A stretch of 64,000 nt of DNA from Vitrella brassicaformis (Eukaryota > Sar > Vitrellaceae): NCBI GenBank assembly GCA_001179505.1, contig CDMY01000470.1, forward strand, positions 5,664 through 69,663. The letters are read 5' to 3'. Both the position numbers and the translations under genes were made by a program. The notes beneath the pieces are model-generated. The model was given only the letters and a program-made list of their open reading frames with translations. It searched no databases and was not told the origin of the DNA. Shown piece by piece: positions 1-10,568 of this stretch; within the stretch, counting starts at the first letter, position 1; every line of letters begins with the position of its first letter.

Positions 1-703
1 GGGGGGGGAGGATGTGGATCGTCGTCACGTGTGGCATAGGTGTGTCTTTCCTATATATACCGTGATCAGACGTGCATCTCATGGCGTAATGGCGTCAGTC
101 AAGGCAGTCAGTGCTCCGCCGATGTGTCCTTACTGCAGGGAGAGAGAGAGGCGAGAGAATGACTTTTATCCAGCCAGTCAGCCAGCCAGGGTCCCTCATG
201 CTCACGTGTGTGTGTGCACCGACTGTATCGCATCTGTCGTGGCAGTGTGCGCCATCTATCGCTTCTGCCTTTTTATTGGGGGGGCAGTGTCCGTCCGTCC
301 GTCTGTCTGTCTGTCTTTACGAGAGAAGATGGGGCATTGCCTGTCTGTCTGTCATAGCTATGTGTGGATTGTGTGCGTTTGCATGGGTGTCTGCCGGCCA
401 GTTTTGTAGAGAAGAGCGACTGACTCACTCATACACTGACGGACTCGAAGTTTTGGAGGAGAGTCAGGAGGAGAGTCAGGGGGAGAGAGAGAGAGGGGAG
501 AGAGAGAGGCACCTCACATCCATCCATCCATCTGCGGTGCATGCGGCCCGTCCTCTTTTCTTCATTTTTCGCCGCTGGTTCGGCAGACGATGGCAGCTGG
601 CGCATTCCCTTCCCTACACCCACACCTTATCCATCCATCCATCCATCCACCATGTGTGCGCCTTTTATGGCGTTTGAACCACCCATGCTCTTTGCTGCCG
701 TAA

Positions 704-738
<35 letters not shown>

Positions 739-1449
739 CTTGTGGGTCTTTTTGGTGCCTACATAACATGGGAGATCGCTTCTTCCCTTCCTGTTGCCGC
801 ATGGCGTGTGGGAAGGGAACACTGTACGTATGCCGGGGACCATGGTATGGTGTGAGCGCCTTGAGCGAGCGTCGTGCGCTGAGAGGACGGTTTAAAAAGC
901 TCCACAGGGCGTGTCTGTCCCCCACGCATCATGCGCTCACGCCACGGACACACAGCCAGAGGGAGGGAGGGAAGGAGGGAGTCAAGGCCTCCCACGCCTC
1001 CCTGCCTGTCACGGACACACCCAGAGACAAACATCCAGTCAGTCACACACACACCACACACACCGTCAAGAAATAGAAAAGGAGGGAGAGACGCAACCAC
1101 CGCCACCCCCACCACCCCAAGCCCCCACCCCCCGTGACAGCTGCCCGCTGCCTGCCTGGCAGCGTAGAATGCGTCCAACACAACCAACGCAACCAACCAA
1201 CCAACCGACCTGTCTCTCCGCCCCGGCTGTTGCCCCTGTACGATGCCCCTGTACGAATATCTGACCGTCTGAATGGCTGTCCTGTCTAGGCACTGCAACG
1301 CAATCACCCCCACGCACCCACACCCCTCACCCGCACCCCTCACCCACCCTCCTCACGCACACACACCACACACCACACAGGCACAACACGCGCAGTACAC
1401 ACCAGCAAGCCCAGCCCACGGACCACTGCTCTGCTGTCCTTCCTGTCTG
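1..1449. other. No gene seen; microsatellite-rich intergenic DNA
   Basis: Both strands hold only short overlapping open frames dominated by simple repeats (TG, CA, GAGA, CCAT and TCTG tracts). I see no exon with family-like sequence or phased splice sites. It lies downstream of gene A, whose stop codon is at 1450. Confidence 0.6.
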
Positions 1450-4173
1450 TCAAGAAGATCGGTAGTACAAAACACCACCGCCTGCGTACCCCCCGCCCTC
1501 ACCATCAACACCACCAGCCCCATCACTCCCCTGCCTCTGCCTCTGCTGCTGTTGCTGTTGCTGATGCACTTGCTGCTGTAGCTGTTCTTGTGGGTAGTGC
1601 TGGGGCCCCCAATACCCCGGACCAGCAGCACCAGCTGAGGAGGACGGATCAGCACCTGCCCCTGGCCCCTCCCTGCCGTCATCTGCTGCTGCAGGTGCTG
1701 GAGCCTGCCCCTCCCCTCCCACCCAATGGTGGTGGTGATGATGATGATGCCCATGTGCCGTCTGGTCGTGAGCAGCTGACGGACTGGCTACCGACTGCTG
1801 AGGAGGGTAGCCAGGCATGAAGGGGTCGTTGGCAACAGCTGCTGCTGCTGCTGCTGCTGGTGGCGGCATGCCGTTGTGGGCCACTGGCAGCACCCCAAAG
1901 GGAGGCATCGGCACCGAACCTGCTGACGGGGGCACAGGTATCTGCTGCTGCTGCTGCTGGTGGTGCTGCTGGTTCATCTCGCCATGACGAACCTTCGGCG
2001 ACGCTGACATGTTAGGAATCTGCCGACTTCGGTTTCGGGAGCCCGTTGCCGAACCACCCCCAGTAGCAGCAGCAGCAGCGCCGTAGTTGTGTGGACTGGA
2101 GCTGCCCTGGGACGCCGCCGAGGCCGAAGCGCCGCCAGGTTGCTCCTGCGCGTCGCTGTCCGACGGAAGGAACGGCGGGCTGCCCTGACCAAACGGCACT
2201 CCGACCCCAATCGCGCCGCCGCCGTGTGCCGCAGCGGGATGATACTGATACTGATACTGCTGCTGGTGTTGGTGTTGGTGTTGGTGATGATGGGGGACGG
2301 CAGCTGCGTAGGCACCACCCCATGGATTCATGTGCGCAGCGGGGGGCTGGAACATGGTGGGAACCATCCGTGGGCTGCCTGCCGCTGCTTGTGGTGCCGG
2401 CTGGTCACCCACCCCTCCCGGAACGCCCCAGAATGGCACCGGCGGCCCGCCGTTTGTCTTGGCGTCTGGGAATCCATCCTGGGCGGGGCTGGCATGCTGC
2501 ACAGGCCGGTAGGGGTGTGTTGGCGGGGATGCATCGAGTGACGGCGAGGGAGAGGGCGACGGCGACGCAGGTGCCGCTCCCACCGGCCGATACTGCCCTT
2601 GCGGCATCAGGGGCGGCATCCCGTAGTGCCCAGCCGCAGGCGCGAACGCTCCCGCCAGAGGATGGAACTGCCCCCCCATCGCCCCCATACCAGCAGCCCC
2701 ACCGTGGTGCATCGGCATCACGCCGTTCAGCTCCCCAGCCTCGTGCGCCACCCCCTGCTGTGGCGCCTCGTCGCTGCCATTGCCATTGAGAGCCGCCGCG
2801 GCCTTGGGCAGTGGAGGCTGGAGGGGGGGAAGATCTGGAATCGGCGGCCCATTGGCGTAGGGATGGTGGAAATGGGCGTAGTGCGGGTTGACGGCCTGTC
2901 TCATCGCTGGCATCGGTGGCGTGGGCAGCGGCAGGTGCGGGGCGGGCACGGCAGAGGGGTGTGGAGGGTGGGGATTGGGGTGGGGCGGGGGCGCCACGGC
3001 CGAGCGTGACCGAAAGTGCTGCGCGAGGCCGTGCAGCATCTCATACTCGAGCGTGTCCTGCGGGCCGTCCCCCGAGCCGTCGACGCCCACAGCCTGTCCA
3101 CAGGCCGATGACGACTGTCCTCTCCCACCACAGATGAGCGACAGGAGGTAGTGAGGGTCCCTTTGGCGCTCTCGCTCCTCCTCGGCGTCCTTCTGCCGCT
3201 GGGCTGTCAGCTCGTGCTCACGCGCACTCTCGAAGTGCAGGTCGCGATTAAGCTCAGCCGTGCGGGCCTTCTCGGCCTCAATCAGCCGGTCGAGCTCTTC
3301 CTGCTCGGCCTGGATGCGCGCCTCCTCCTCCCTGACCGCCTCAATCTCCTTGTCGATACCGTCGACCGCCACGGCGATGTCGCCCCCGGCCCGCTCCTCC
3401 CTCTCCTTGTCGTCACGCAGCCGCGCCATCTCGGCCGCGTCGTCCAGCTCGCGCACCTCCCTCGCCAGCTCGATACTGAGGGCCTCTTGCCGCCATCTTG
3501 TCAGATCGTCATGGTCGTGCAGCTTCTGGTTCTCATGCGCGTGGATGAGCAGCGCCAGCTCAACCTCCATTGCCGCGACCTCGGCCGTCACAACAGCCAG
3601 CCGCGCCCTGTTGCTCTCGTACTCGGCGGCGGGAGGGATGGCTGGCTCGGGCGACGGGAAGCCTTCATAGCCCTCCCTCTCTGCTGCGGCGGCTGCCGCC
3701 GCCGCCTCGTCCTCGACGTCGTCGAGCAGCTGCATCTCCTCGGGGTCCACTTCTGTCATGATCTCGTCATCCTGATTATTGACGTTGTTGGCAGCTCCAC
3801 CGTCGCCGCCCTGCTGCTGGTGCTGCTGCTGATGCTGCTGGTGCAGACCCTCGTTGTTGACAAGGCAGTTGTCTCCGGGATTGTGGTCGCCGTCACCATC
3901 GCCTTGACTGCCATCGCCAGGCTGAGGGAAGGGGTGTGAGGGCATGTTGTTGTCATTGTCACGATCATTGTCATGATCATGGTCAACGTCGATGTCGAGC
4001 ATGTCGTCCTCTGTGTTGGGCTGTAGGTGTGGTATGATGCTGTTGTGTGGGAGGTGGCTCATCATGTGGGGCTGCGGGAGGTGGGGGGTCGTCTGGGTGT
4101 TGTGCGTCGGAGTCAGCGTCTGCGCTTCGTTCCCAGTCAACTCTTCAGCCTCACAACCAAGCGCACCGGTCAT
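1450..4173 (-). CDS. Low-complexity protein with central coiled coil (protein A)
   Basis: Unrecognised protein of about 907 residues. I chose the Met at 4173 because a typical intron (acceptor CAG at about 4177, TG tract upstream, donor near 4289) lies just 5' of it, so the 5' UTR is probably spliced. Order of segments: an acidic Asp/His/Asn/Gln-rich N-terminus; a coiled coil rich in Glu, Arg and Ala (roughly genomic 3720-3150); then about 550 residues of Pro/Gly/Gln/His/Ala-rich sequence with poly-Gln and poly-His runs, ending in Gly/Ser. No catalytic motif is visible. The coiled-coil part is nearly identical to the C-terminal exon of gene E (11530-10765), so the two share a recently duplicated module. 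Divergent from RPN8. A scaffold or RNA-granule role is possible but not shown. Confidence 0.75.
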   Translation of the reverse strand: MTGALGCEAEELTGNEAQTLTPTHNTQTTPHLPQPHMMSHLPHNSIIPHLQPNTEDDMLDIDVDHDHDNDRDNDNNMPSHPFPQPGDGSQGDGDGDHNPGDNCLVNNEGLHQQHQQQHQQQGGDGGAANNVNNQDDEIMTEVDPEEMQLLDDVEDEAAAAAAAAEREGYEGFPSPEPAIPPAAEYESNRARLAVVTAEVAAMEVELALLIHAHENQKLHDHDDLTRWRQEALSIELAREVRELDDAAEMARLRDDKEREERAGGDIAVAVDGIDKEIEAVREEEARIQAEQEELDRLIEAEKARTAELNRDLHFESAREHELTAQRQKDAEEERERQRDPHYLLSLICGGRGQSSSACGQAVGVDGSGDGPQDTLEYEMLHGLAQHFRSRSAVAPPPHPNPHPPHPSAVPAPHLPLPTPPMPAMRQAVNPHYAHFHHPYANGPPIPDLPPLQPPLPKAAAALNGNGSDEAPQQGVAHEAGELNGVMPMHHGGAAGMGAMGGQFHPLAGAFAPAAGHYGMPPLMPQGQYRPVGAAPASPSPSPSPSLDASPPTHPYRPVQHASPAQDGFPDAKTNGGPPVPFWGVPGGVGDQPAPQAAAGSPRMVPTMFQPPAAHMNPWGGAYAAAVPHHHQHQHQHQQQYQYQYHPAAAHGGGAIGVGVPFGQGSPPFLPSDSDAQEQPGGASASAASQGSSSPHNYGAAAAATGGGSATGSRNRSRQIPNMSASPKVRHGEMNQQHHQQQQQQIPVPPSAGSVPMPPFGVLPVAHNGMPPPAAAAAAAVANDPFMPGYPPQQSVASPSAAHDQTAHGHHHHHHHHWVGGEGQAPAPAAADDGREGPGAGADPSSSAGAAGPGYWGPQHYPQEQLQQQVHQQQQQQQRQRQGSDGAGGVDGEGGGYAGGGVLYYRSS

Positions 4174-4784
4174 CTCCTGTGGACACACGCACAGAGAGAG
4201 AGAGAGAGAGTCAGACAATACAGAAGACACACACACACACACAGGCAGGGAGGCAGACTGTCTCATGAGCTGTCTATCCCTCAACTGACCTAGCCCATTC
4301 CAGCCTGGCGCCAGAACGGACATCACAACTTCTTCTCACACACCCTGCCTGTCTGCCTGCCTGGGTGTCTGTCTTTCATCGTTCGAGGCTTGTGCGCTAC
4401 GTGTCTGTGTGCGTGTGTGCGTGGCCTCTTTGCTCACCGCGCGGGGAGGACGACCCCCACGGAGAAATCCTCTATCCTTCGCGACCCGAAACGCCGAATC
4501 TTCAAAGAGCAAGCCCTCACCGCTTGACGATGGTCACGCCATCATGCACGTGTGATGCACTCACACGTCCGTCTTTCATCGGAACGTCTGCAGCTCGCGC
4601 CCAGTTGAGCGAGCTCGCCTTTGTCTTCTTCGGCGTCTTCGGCGTGGTCTCTTCTTCGACGTGGAAGGGTGTATTGGAGATCTGGGCTTCAGCAGCAAGG
4701 GTACAACACAGCAGCCGCTGCATCCCTTGATCCATTCCACTTCAGTCGCCATCGTGTTCGTCTCCCTCCCGCAGCTGTGTTTTA
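4174..4784. promoter_or_regulatory. Shared region between divergent gene A and RPN8
   Basis: About 610 bases separate the two start codons. The part next to gene A is a probable 5' UTR intron (4177-4289) with GA and CA tracts. No TATA box stands out. Inference: a bidirectional promoter. Confidence 0.4.
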
Positions 4785-6792
4785 ATGGCGGACAAGAAGG
4801 AGAGCGGCTTGGCGTCGGCATCAGGCAAAGGCGGCGGGGCAGGAGTGCCGTCCAAGACGCAGACGTCGCTCGAGGGGCTTGTGACCGACAAGCAGGTGGT
4901 GGTGCATCCCCTGGTGCTGCTCAGCGTGGTGGACCATTACAACAGGGTCGCCACAGGTGCGATTTGACGAACGTGACAGATGTCGCGCAGGGAAGGGCAA
5001 ACATCGCCAATGGGGATCTCCGTCTTGTCTGTCTGTCTGTCTGTCTGTCTGGTGTTGTCCCCCTTGTTTGTTCGTTCCTTCAAGGCACCAACAAGCGTGT
5101 GGTGGGTACGTTGCTGGGTGAGCTGCACTCTGACGGCAAGATCCACGTGACCAACAGCTATGCGGTGCCGTTTGAGGAGGACCCGCGGGACCCCTCGGTG
5201 TGGTTCGTCGACCACAACTACCATGAGAACATGTTCCTCATGTTCAAGAAGGCAAGGCATCACTCTCACACACACACACACACACACACACAAAACACAC
5301 TGTTGTCGTATCTATCGCTGTGTGTGTGTGTGTTTAGGTGAATGCGAAGGAGCGTGTGGTGGGTTGGTACAGCACCGGGCCGAAGATCCGCCCGGCCGAC
5401 CTCGAGATACACGAGATCTACAGGCGGTACATCTCGCAGCCCGTCTACGTCATCGTAGACCCTAAATACAAGGTAGGTTGGTGGGCAAGGCAGACCAGCC
5501 GAACCAGCGAGGAGACCAAACCCTCTTTCTGCGCTCTGTGTCTGTGTGCCTGTGTGTCCGTGTGTGTGTGATTGTGTTCAGGAGGAGCAGCTGCCGACAG
5601 ACGCGTACATGTCGTTTGAGGAGGCCTCTGCGGACAAAGTCTTCAGGAGGAAGTTCGTGCACATCCCGTCGACCATCGGTCAGTCACCCTGGACAGACAG
5701 GCAGGACACGCTCCACTCCGACGCACTTAGTCAATCCAATCAGCAGGTCTCAGCTCAGTCTGTCGGTCTGTCGGCTTGTCCGTTCATAATTATGCTCAGA
5801 CGCGTACGAGGCTGAAGAGGTGGGGGTGGAGCACCTGCTGCGCGACATCAAGAACGCATCCACCTCAACGCTGGCCACACGGGTTTGTGTATGTGTATGT
5901 GTGTGGACACACACACCCACAGGCACACACACGCGCGGCGCGGCGCGGCCGTCTCCGTCGTGTGTGTCTGCCTGCCTGCAGGTTGCCGACAAGTTGTCTT
6001 CGCTGAAGGTGATGATCTCCAAGCTCAACGACATCAGCGACTACATTCAGGACGTCATCGACGGTATGACACCCACCCCGCCCACTCTCAGTCTCAGTCT
6101 CTCTCTCATTCTCTGTGTGTGTGTGTGTGTGTTTGTAGACAAGTTGCCGGCTAATCCGAAGCTCTTATACAATTTCCAGGACATTTTCAACCTGCTGCCT
6201 GACCTCGACAACGAGCAGCTTGTGCAGGCCTTCAGCATCGAGACCAACGACATGATGCTCTCGCTATACCTAGGTCAGTCAGTCAGTCAGTCAGCCAGTG
6301 GGCAGCCAACTGAACTGCGGCAGGCCAGGCCAGCCAAGACAACTGTGCATGCCTTACCTTTCCTTGTGTGTGCACACCACACCACACCACACCACTCCTG
6401 ATATCTGCAGGCTCGGTGATCCGGGCGTCGATGGCTCTGCACAACCTGATCAACAACAAGGTCGAGAACAAGAGAAAGGCCGAACAGGCTGAACTGGTAG
6501 GGGGGCAAACCACACCACACACACACACAAACCCCTCTCTCTCACACCGCCACACTCACTGCAATCAATCCATGGTTTTGTGTTGTTCACCCAGGAGAAG
6601 GAGAAGAAGAAGAGGGACGCCGAGAAGAAGGAGGCCAAGGACAAGGAGGGCGCCGAGGGGGAGGCCTCTGGGGCGGGGGGCGGCGAGGAGGACAAGACCA
6701 AGATGGAGACGGACGAGGGGGGAGCCGACAACAAAGAGGGCGGGAAGGGCAACAAGGGCGCGGGAGGGGGAGGGGCAGACAAGAAGGGATAG
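4785..6792 (+). CDS. PSMD7: 26S proteasome regulatory subunit Rpn8 (PSMD7), MPN domain
   Basis: Nine exons (4785-4956, 5085-5251, 5338-5472, 5582-5678, 5800-5882, 5982-6063, 6139-6273, 6411-6496, 6595-6792) join in phase to a 384-residue protein. The N-terminal MPN domain carries hallmark Rpn8 stretches such as [32 protein letters not shown] and PVYVIVDP. The JAMM zinc motif HxH...SxxD is absent, as expected for Rpn8, which pairs with the active Rpn11 in the proteasome lid. The C-terminal helical region ([17 protein letters not shown]) is followed by a Lys/Glu/Gly-rich tail, a common position for such a tail in this family. Intron 2 begins with GC (AAGAAG then GCAAGG) instead of GT. Complete and apparently functional. 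Confidence 0.97.
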
Positions 6793-7613
6793 ATGGATGG
6801 ATGGATGGGGTGTTTTACATTCGTCCACTAAGGTATTGCCATGTTTGTTTGGATCGATACGACCGCCAGACAGTGGCTGCTGTGCGTGCCTTACTGGTGC
6901 TGTGTGGAGACTCAGTGATTGAATCACTCATTGAATGCCGATTCTTCGCAGTGAGTGTGTACGCCATTTTGTAAAGCCGTGTGTGATCAAGCAGCCTGTC
7001 CCACTCACCCACACACACAGGCTATGCGACACACACCAGCATACGAACGGGCGAACGAAAGAACAAAGCAGACGACAACAAACCCCATCGTCAGGCAGAC
7101 CCTCCCCTCTTCTACTCAAGCATTCAATAAGTGCACTCACCAGCCAGCCAGCCACCGGGCCACTCACTCACTCAGCCCACCACTATGCCACCATTAATAA
7201 CCGCGTCTTCGAGGTTGATGAGTTGCCCTCCTCCGTCGGGGGGTCGGGACTCGCTCCGCGTTCCGGCGGCCGCGTCGCGAAATGCATGCAAAGCCCCCAA
7301 GCTCGCATGCAAGCCCCCATCGAAGACGGTACCGAATGAAAAAGTCTCGATGGCCCCAATTACGAACGAACAAACGAACACGAACTTCGGGTAAGAGCGT
7401 GCCTCGCTCGCTAAAAGCTCGCGAGTCCCGAAATCGTCGCTGCGCAGCACACTGCAGAGGGGCATCGACACTGGGTAGCGGACGGCCACCTCCATCTGAC
7501 GATGTGATTGCGATGTGACGATGTGACGATGTCAGCCCTTGGCGGCGACAAACCGAAATGGCTCAAGCTTCGTTCATCTTCTTAGCCCGTCAACGAGAGC
7601 CTCACGGCGGCAT
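6793..7613. other. Intergenic, nothing recognised
   Basis: Region between RPN8 and the small minus-strand gene. Only short frames without family features; a GATGTGAC repeat sits near 7500-7530. Confidence 0.5.
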
Positions 7614-8192
7614 TCAAAACCCGAAATGCTCGTCCACCCACCGCTGGAAAGTGGCCAGCAGCTCCATCTCGCCACCGGCCTCTAGCTTGACGGCAACACG
7701 CGCCCGCTCCTCCCCCTTGACGGAGTCCTCCCCAGCCTCCATTGGCTCATCCACGGCTTCCCGCTTGAGCTCGGCACACTCCTCCTTCTTGACCGCCCCC
7801 TCCACCTTGGCCCTCTTACTACCCGCGCTTTTGCTGGCGCGCCGCTCTTTGCGGGGCCTCTTGTCGTGCTTGCCGGTGGGTGGATGGTCTGTGGATGGTT
7901 GCTGAGAGGCGGCCTTCGCCGCATTGTAGGAAGCGATGAGCGCAGCGACGACAGGGCAGTGGCCGCCTGACGAGGCAGCGGGACAATCAGGCCTGGCGCA
8001 AGTGGGACACCGCTTGCGACGTCCTCCCTCAACAGACGGATGAAACAGGGATGGCGGTGAGAAGAGTGGCGATGGGCCGGCGGAAGGGGGTGGACCGCCA
8101 GTACCGATGGGTCCGGACGGCGTCGATGGCACCAGCGCCCCATCTCCAGCGACGGGGGTGCCTGGGGTCATCCGCGGATCACCCCAATCCAT
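7614..8192 (-). CDS. Small basic protein with Cys/His cluster, unknown
   Basis: Single-exon frame of 192 residues with an ATG at 8192. The N-terminal 60 residues are Pro/Ser/Gly-rich. Residues about 66-85 hold a compact Cys/His cluster (CPTC, then C, H, C) that could bind one zinc. A Lys/Arg-rich stretch after about residue 110 looks like a nuclear localisation signal. Two psi-K-x-E sites (VKKE, VKLE) resemble SUMO acceptor sites. The C-terminus (LLATFQRWVDEHFGF) could form an amphipathic helix. No known family recognised. It is divergent from the RGG protein at 8696 with about 500 bases between. That it is a real gene is supported by biased amino-acid composition and a clean ATG, not by homology. 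Confidence 0.5.
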   Translation of the reverse strand: MDWGDPRMTPGTPVAGDGALVPSTPSGPIGTGGPPPSAGPSPLFSPPSLFHPSVEGGRRKRCPTCARPDCPAASSGGHCPVVAALIASYNAAKAASQQPSTDHPPTGKHDKRPRKERRASKSAGSKRAKVEGAVKKEECAELKREAVDEPMEAGEDSVKGEERARVAVKLEAGGEMELLATFQRWVDEHFGF

Positions 8193-8695
8193 CGCAAGGA
8201 GTGATCAACGGATATGGGGCAGATCCGCCTGACCTGCGAGCCGGCAAAGGGATCGATATTCTTGCCGTGTATGAGTGGGTGTCCATCTTTGCCCGTTCGT
8301 TTGCTCACCGCACTCGTATTGCGTCGACAGATGGCACCACAACAAACGGATGGCGCTTCCCGCAGATCGTCAGTGCAACTACGATAAGGATCTCACTCTA
8401 CAACCGCACAGACACAGATTCGACACTTCAACAGCACCGACACCGATGCACGTCGATCGGTGCCAAGCTCGCAAAGCTCGCAAAGGAAGGTGCGTTCTCC
8501 AACGCACACAATGCCTTGCGTAGGAGGAGTTTGACTCGCAGACCTCTCCCAGGCCGGAAAGCTGGGAGGACGTCGCAGAGGCCAAGAGTGAGCTACTGAA
8601 GGCAGATCTGCGACACCACCTACAACCAGCAGCGCATCTGCTCGCACACACCACTCCGAGAGGGGATCAGCGGGCTGGAGGGCCAGGGTCCAGCG
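8193..8695. promoter_or_regulatory. Region between two divergent genes
   Basis: About 500 bases between the ATG of the small basic protein and that of the RGG protein. No clear core promoter element seen. Confidence 0.3.
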
Positions 8696-10150
8696 ATGAG
8701 TGCTGAGGAGGTCGCCGACAACCCTCCCGACGCCAACGGGAAGGAGGGGGAGAAGAGTGAGGAACCTGCCAGCGGTGAGCTGAGCTCAATCCTCTCCCTC
8801 TTCTGCATGTGTGGTGTGAGATGCCTGTGCGCGTGTGTGTGTGCGTGCAGGCCCTTCTGTGGGTGAGGAGGTGCAGCCATCTGCGACAGAGGAGAACAAG
8901 CCAGAAAAGGAGGAGGAAGCAGCAGCAGCAGCTGAGGCAGCACCTGACGCAGCGGAGACCAACACGGGCAAGGAGGACAAGGAGGAGAAGGATAACAAGG
9001 AGGAGGGTGACACGCCGGCTGCAGACGCTCCGGGTGGTGTTGTTGAAGACAAGACGACAGAAGACGCTCCTGCCCCTGTTGAGGGCGAGAAGGCCGAGGG
9101 AGAGAAGGCAGAGGCAGAGGCAGAGGATGCGCCAGTGGACAAGACGACGACAGAAGTAGAGGAGGCGCCCGCTGAGGTGAGAAGGCACCACCCATACATA
9201 TGTGGCACATTAGTCACTCACTCACTCACGCCATCGGCACGACTTACTTGTCTGTCTGCTCAGGGTGAGACGACAGCCGATGCTGCCGCTCCTCAGCCGA
9301 GTGAGTCATCCCCCGTCGTGGACAAGGAGGAGACCAGTGCCACCACCACCCCATCAGCAGCAGCATCGGCATCAGCGTCCACCAGCCAGCCTCCCCCTCC
9401 CCCGCCCCCTCCTCCCCCGCCCCCACCCCCGCCGTCAGACGACGACAAGAGAGAGAATGAGGACGACAGCAAGTCGCACGAGGAGGGCTCTTTCCGTGGC
9501 GGGAGAGGCCGTGGCGGATACCGAGGCAGGGGCAGGGGCAGGGGACGGGGCGGATTCTACAACAGATACAGAGGTAGGTAGGTGACGTGAGCCACACAGG
9601 CAGCCAGCCAGCCAGCCAGCTGGATGGATGGATGGATGTTGGTACTGGTTTGGCCACAGATGATGCTTACAACGGAGGCGGTGAGATGGGCGAGTCGGGC
9701 GGCCCTTTGCCGTACTACTTTGGTGCGGACGGGGCGCTTTACACGTACCCCCAGCACCCACAGGGCATGGGCGGCGGCATGGGGGTTGGCGGGATGGGCG
9801 GCATGGCCCCCAGCCCCTACTACATGCAACAGCAGCAGCAGCCGGCGCCGCCGATGCCCAACGGGGCGTTTCCATTCTTCACGGGCGTCGACGGAGCTTA
9901 CAGCGTACGACACACACACACACACGAAGACGGACACAGACACAGTCAGATCTGGGCAGGGGGTCATGTGCTTGGTTGTTTGTGTGTGTTGCCCTCGTCC
10001 TCAGGTTGCGTATCCCTACTTCGATCCGACTACAGGGATGCCAATCGCCATCCTCGGTAGAACACACACTCACACCAAACCGGCACGTCTAGTCACCTCG
10101 CTCTCTGTGTGTATATGTCGATTGGTCAGCCCCCCCTCACGGCCCGTCAC
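8696..10150 (+). CDS. Acidic protein with poly-Pro and RGG box, probable RNA-binding; 3' end in gap
   Basis: Exons 8696-8774, 8851-9176, 9264-9573, 9660-9904, 10005-10056 join in phase; a sixth starts near 10130 after CAG and runs into the gap, so the C-terminus is missing. The protein opens with about 200 residues rich in Glu, Ala, Lys and Asp, followed by a run of 15 prolines, an acidic linker, then an RG/RGG box ([19 protein letters not shown]) and a Gly/Met/Tyr/Gln-rich tail with YPYFDPTTGMP. RGG boxes with Tyr/Gly tails are typical of proteins that bind RNA and enter condensates. No RRM or La domain is seen. Convergent with gene E; the two 3' ends meet in the gap. Confidence 0.8.
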
Positions 10151-10450
10151 NNNNNNNNNNNNNNNNNNNNNNNNNNNNNNNNNNNNNNNNNNNNNNNNNN
10201 NNNNNNNNNNNNNNNNNNNNNNNNNNNNNNNNNNNNNNNNNNNNNNNNNNNNNNNNNNNNNNNNNNNNNNNNNNNNNNNNNNNNNNNNNNNNNNNNNNNN
10301 NNNNNNNNNNNNNNNNNNNNNNNNNNNNNNNNNNNNNNNNNNNNNNNNNNNNNNNNNNNNNNNNNNNNNNNNNNNNNNNNNNNNNNNNNNNNNNNNNNNN
10401 NNNNNNNNNNNNNNNNNNNNNNNNNNNNNNNNNNNNNNNNNNNNNNNNNN
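10151..10450. other. Assembly gap of 300 N
   Basis: Exactly 300 N, a placeholder length. It hides the 3' ends of the RGG-protein gene (+) and of gene E (-). Confidence 0.99.
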
Positions 10451-10532
10451 TCATCCGTCGGCGCACAGAGGAACGGCGTCGACGCGAACGGACTCGACTG
10501 GCTGCTGCCCTTCGGGGCGCCCTGACAGACCA

Positions 10533-10568
<36 letters not shown>

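Noticed and set aside
3151-3939. 262-residue plus-strand open frame rich in Leu
   Set aside because: Antisense to the coiled coil of gene A. The same frame appears opposite the gene-E copy (10928-11719), as expected from GC-rich coding bias; no independent signals.
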